From 40CM-2-70-7 sp035631315 (GTDB lineage: Bacteria; Gemmatimonadota; Gemmatimonadetes; Gemmatimonadales; GWC2-71-9): DNA of 64,000 nucleotides. Positions 61,914 to 64,000 of this stretch are shown here, one piece after another; position 1 is the stretch's first letter; each line of letters opens with the position of its first letter. The position numbers and the translations under genes were made by a program. Under the pieces are notes generated by a model. It worked only from the letters and a program-made list of their open reading frames with translations. It was not told the origin of the DNA and did not search any database. The stretch is taken from positions 1 through 64,000 of the forward strand of contig DASQIZ010000097.1 in NCBI GenBank assembly GCA_035631315.1, in the 5' to 3' direction.

Positions 61914-63200
61914 GTGCCAACCAACTCGCTGACCGTCACCGATAACCGCACCGGCAAGAACTACGAGCTCCCCATCCAGGATGGGATGATCCGGGCCGCC
62001 GACCTCAGGCAGATCCGCACGGGGCCGGACGATTTCGGCATCATGAGCTACGACCCGGCCTACATGAATACGGCCGAGTGCCGGAGCGCCATTACCTACA
62101 TCGATGGCGACAAGGGGATCCTGCGGTACCGCGGGTACCCGATCGATCAGCTGGCGGAAAAGAGCACCTTCCTGGAAACCGCCTACCTCTTGCTGCACGG
62201 GGAGCTCCCGAACAAGGCAGAGCTGGACGGCTGGGTCTACAACGTGGTCCACCACACCATCATTCACGAGAACATCAAGAAGTTCATCGACGGCTTCCAC
62301 CACGACGCCCACCCGATGGGCGTGTTCGTTTCGACCGTGGCGGCGCTCTCGACCTTCTATCCCGAAGCCAAGCACATCGACGACGAGACCTCGCGCCGCA
62401 ACCAGATCTTCCGGCTCATCGCCAAGACACCGACGCTCGCCGCCTTCGCCCACCGGCACAACATCGGGATGCCGTACGCCTACCCCGACAACGATCTCAG
62501 CTATACCGGCAACTTGCTGAACATGATGTTCAAGGCCACGGAGGTGAAATACGTCCCCAATCCCGTCCTCGAGCGGGCCATGGACGTCCTCTTCATTCTC
62601 CACGCCGACCACGAGCAGAACTGTTCGGCTGCGGTGATGCGCGCGATCGGCTCGTCCCACGCGGACCCCTACTCGGCGATGGCCGGCGCGGCGGCGGCGC
62701 TGTACGGCCCCCTGCATGGCGGTGCCAACGAGCAGGTGTTGCGAATGCTCCGGGAGATCGGCGACAAGTCGAAGGTGCCGGCCTACATCGAGCGGGTGAA
62801 GCGGGGTGAGGTGAAGCTGATGGGCTTCGGCCACCGCGTCTACAAGAACTACGATCCGCGCGCCAAGTACATCAAGCAGACCGCCGATCAGGTGTTCGAA
62901 GTGACCGGCAAGAATCCGCTCATCGATCTCGCCCTGGAGCTCGAGCGGATCGCTCTCCAAGACGACTACTTCGTGACGCGGAAGCTCTATCCGAACGTCG
63001 ACTTCTATTCGGGCATTATCTACGAAGCCATGAAGTTCCCGGTGGACATGTTCCCGGTGCTCTTCGCCATCGGCCGCACTCCCGGCTGGCTCGCGCAGTG
63101 GCAGGAGATGTTGCTCGACAAGGAGCAGAAGATCGCGCGGCCGCGGCAGCATTATGTCGGCGCCGCGGAAAGAGCGTATGTGCCTCTGAACAAGAGATAG
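61914..63200 (+). CDS. gltA: Citrate synthase
   Basis: 428 residues from the GTG at 61914, the length of type II (hexameric-like) bacterial enzymes. Catalytic residues are in their usual settings: the histidine motifs NCSAAVMRAIGSSHADPYSA and LYGPLHGGANEQVLRML, and MGFGHRVYKNYDPRAK. The N-terminal domain has FGIMSYDPAYMNTAECRSAI and YRGYPIDQLA. It condenses oxaloacetate and acetyl-CoA in the TCA cycle. It is monocistronic, with its own TATCTT promoter, and convergent with the helicase gene. Confidence 0.97.
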   Translation: MPTNSLTVTDNRTGKNYELPIQDGMIRAADLRQIRTGPDDFGIMSYDPAYMNTAECRSAITYIDGDKGILRYRGYPIDQLAEKSTFLETAYLLLHGELPNKAELDGWVYNVVHHTIIHENIKKFIDGFHHDAHPMGVFVSTVAALSTFYPEAKHIDDETSRRNQIFRLIAKTPTLAAFAHRHNIGMPYAYPDNDLSYTGNLLNMMFKATEVKYVPNPVLERAMDVLFILHADHEQNCSAAVMRAIGSSHADPYSAMAGAAAALYGPLHGGANEQVLRMLREIGDKSKVPAYIERVKRGEVKLMGFGHRVYKNYDPRAKYIKQTADQVFEVTGKNPLIDLALELERIALQDDYFVTRKLYPNVDFYSGIIYEAMKFPVDMFPVLFAIGRTPGWLAQWQEMLLDKEQKIARPRQHYVGAAERAYVPLNKR

Positions 63201-63210
63201 AAAGCAAGAG

Positions 63211-63283
63211 ACGTCGAGAGGCACTACGTCGAGAAGCACTACGTCGAGAAGCAAAGCGTACGCTCACGCCTTGTTTCTCGACG
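63211..63283. repeat. 15-bp tandem repeat and hairpin between citrate synthase and helicase genes
   Basis: Three adjacent 15-bp units ACGTCGAGAAGCACT (63211-63225, 63226-63240, 63241-63255) vary at a few positions. The last unit also forms a 13-bp stem, CGTCGAGAAGCAA (63242-63254) with TTGTTTCTCGACG (63271-63283), with one G-U pair, and the loop holds the palindrome AGCGTACGCT. It lies between two convergent stops and is a likely terminator. Confidence 0.7.
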
Positions 63284-63286
63284 CCT

Positions 63287-64000
63287 TTACCTGCGCCGTC
63301 TCCCGCCCGTACGAATCCCCACCGAACGTGACGGTCGCGCCGCCGCTTGCTCAATCGCCCGAGGCTGCAGCGGCGGTACCGACGGTTCGAACCCCGGTAT
63401 CACTTCCCGCGGGAACGTCTTGCCGATGAGCTTCTCCACGTCGGCCATCATCAGCCATTCATCGGGAGAAATCAGGGTCAGTCCCAGGCCCTGAGCGCCC
63501 GCGCGGGCCGTCCGGCCCACCCGGTGCACGTAGGCCTCGGGATCATTCGGCACATCGAAGTTCACCACCATCCGGATTCCATCCACGTCGATGCCGCGGG
63601 CGGCGATGTCGGTCGCGACGAGGATCTCGGTTCGCCCATCGCGGAATTCATCGAGCGTGCGCTGACGATGGCTCTGCGCCTTGTCACCGTGCAGGGCGTG
63701 CGCATGAATCCCCTGCTTCCGGAGATGGGTCACGAGCTTGTCCGCCCCGTACTTGGTGCGGGTGAACACCAGCGTCTGCCCTTCGGGCTTGGCCTTCAGG
63801 ATCGCGACCAGCACGTCCTTCTTCTTCGCCTTGTCGACGGCCACGATCACATGCTCGATGCCCTCGGCGGTCTGCGCCCGGCGGCCGATTTCCACCGACG
63901 CGTGCCCATTCAGGGCCTTCCGCGCCAGCGCATCGACTTCGGGCGAGACGGTCGCCGAAAACAGCATGGTCTGCCGCTCGTCGGGGAGGGTCCGGAGGAT
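63287..64000 (-). CDS. DEAD-box RNA helicase, C-terminal part (5' end outside window)
   Basis: The gene runs off the right edge; about 237 C-terminal residues are visible. Motif III appears as MLFSAT. The helicase C-terminal domain has TLVFTRTKYGADKL (motif IV), ILVATDIAARGIDVD (motif V) and YVHRVGRTARAG (motif VI). A short Arg-rich tail (GIRTGGRRRR) may bind RNA. The pattern is that of the RhlE group, which remodels ribosomal or messenger RNA. Motifs I and II lie outside the window. Confidence 0.93.
   Translation of the reverse strand: MLRTLPDERQTMLFSATVSPEVDALARKALNGHASVEIGRRAQTAEGIEHVIVAVDKAKKKDVLVAILKAKPEGQTLVFTRTKYGADKLVTHLRKQGIHAHALHGDKAQSHRQRTLDEFRDGRTEILVATDIAARGIDVDGIRMVVNFDVPNDPEAYVHRVGRTARAGAQGLGLTLISPDEWLMMADVEKLIGKTFPREVIPGFEPSVPPLQPRAIEQAAARPSRSVGIRTGGRRRR

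Noticed and set aside
63211..63283. CRISPR array
   Set aside because: The three 15-bp units are directly adjacent with no unique spacers and no cas genes are nearby.

Overview
This 64 kb window is high-GC, gene-dense bacterial chromosome. Genes overlap in long same-strand chains, mostly by ATGA, GTGA or TGATG junctions. A complete alternative complex III locus, many secreted glycan- and lipid-related proteins, a BNR-repeat 'glycosyl hydrolase', a large PIG-L protein, a serine/threonine kinase and leaderless-looking promoters suggest Gemmatimonadota or a close relative. That assignment is inference, because no rRNA or marker tree is available. No rRNA, tRNA, CRISPR array, prophage or insertion sequence was recognised.

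Layout. 1-3.3 kb (+): end of an outer-membrane-like protein, a strong terminator, a rhodanese/metallo-beta-lactamase fusion resembling persulfide dioxygenases, and an ECF sigma/anti-sigma pair. 3.3-13.2 kb (-): actABCDEF (alternative complex III, quinol oxidation), then two cupredoxin lipoproteins, an AhpD-like protein and an orphan XdhC. 13.2-28.1 kb (-): an eleven-gene, almost gapless chain. It runs from a peptide-type solute-binding lipoprotein through a sugar (GHMP) kinase, heparinase II/III-type lyase, TrmJ-like methyltransferase, class III aminotransferase, two amidohydrolases, a DapA-type aldolase/lyase, a dihydroorotate-dehydrogenase-like protein and an enolase-superfamily enzyme to a BNR-propeller protein. 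Two Dpp-type permeases (+) diverge from its head; a serine esterase and a GH38 alpha-mannosidase (-) follow. Together they look like an uncharacterised glycan/aminosugar or sugar-acid uptake and breakdown locus.

33-39 kb: a YVTN-propeller/phosphoesterase fusion, a stand-alone phosphoglucose isomerase and a hybrid histidine kinase. 39-45.7 kb: a probable chaperone-usher-like surface fibre system with four related secreted subunits, a PapD-like chaperone, a large usher-like barrel protein with SdrD_B-type domains and a lipoprotein. It is expressed from a promoter whose -35 lies inside a perfect inverted repeat. 45.9-46.2 kb: a small arginine-rich gene built from a roughly six-residue D/E-R-R repeat, with its own Shine-Dalgarno sequence and terminator.

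46.3-64 kb: a YdjM-type membrane protein, a pseudokinase-kinase fusion, an ABC-2 exporter, a ferric/phosphonate-type ABC importer followed by an MFS transporter, a PIG-L family protein, an acyl-CoA dehydrogenase, a degenerate phosphoribosyltransferase-like protein, citrate synthase and the end of a DEAD-box helicase gene. Several junctions between genes here carry short reiterated inverted repeats that probably act as terminators.
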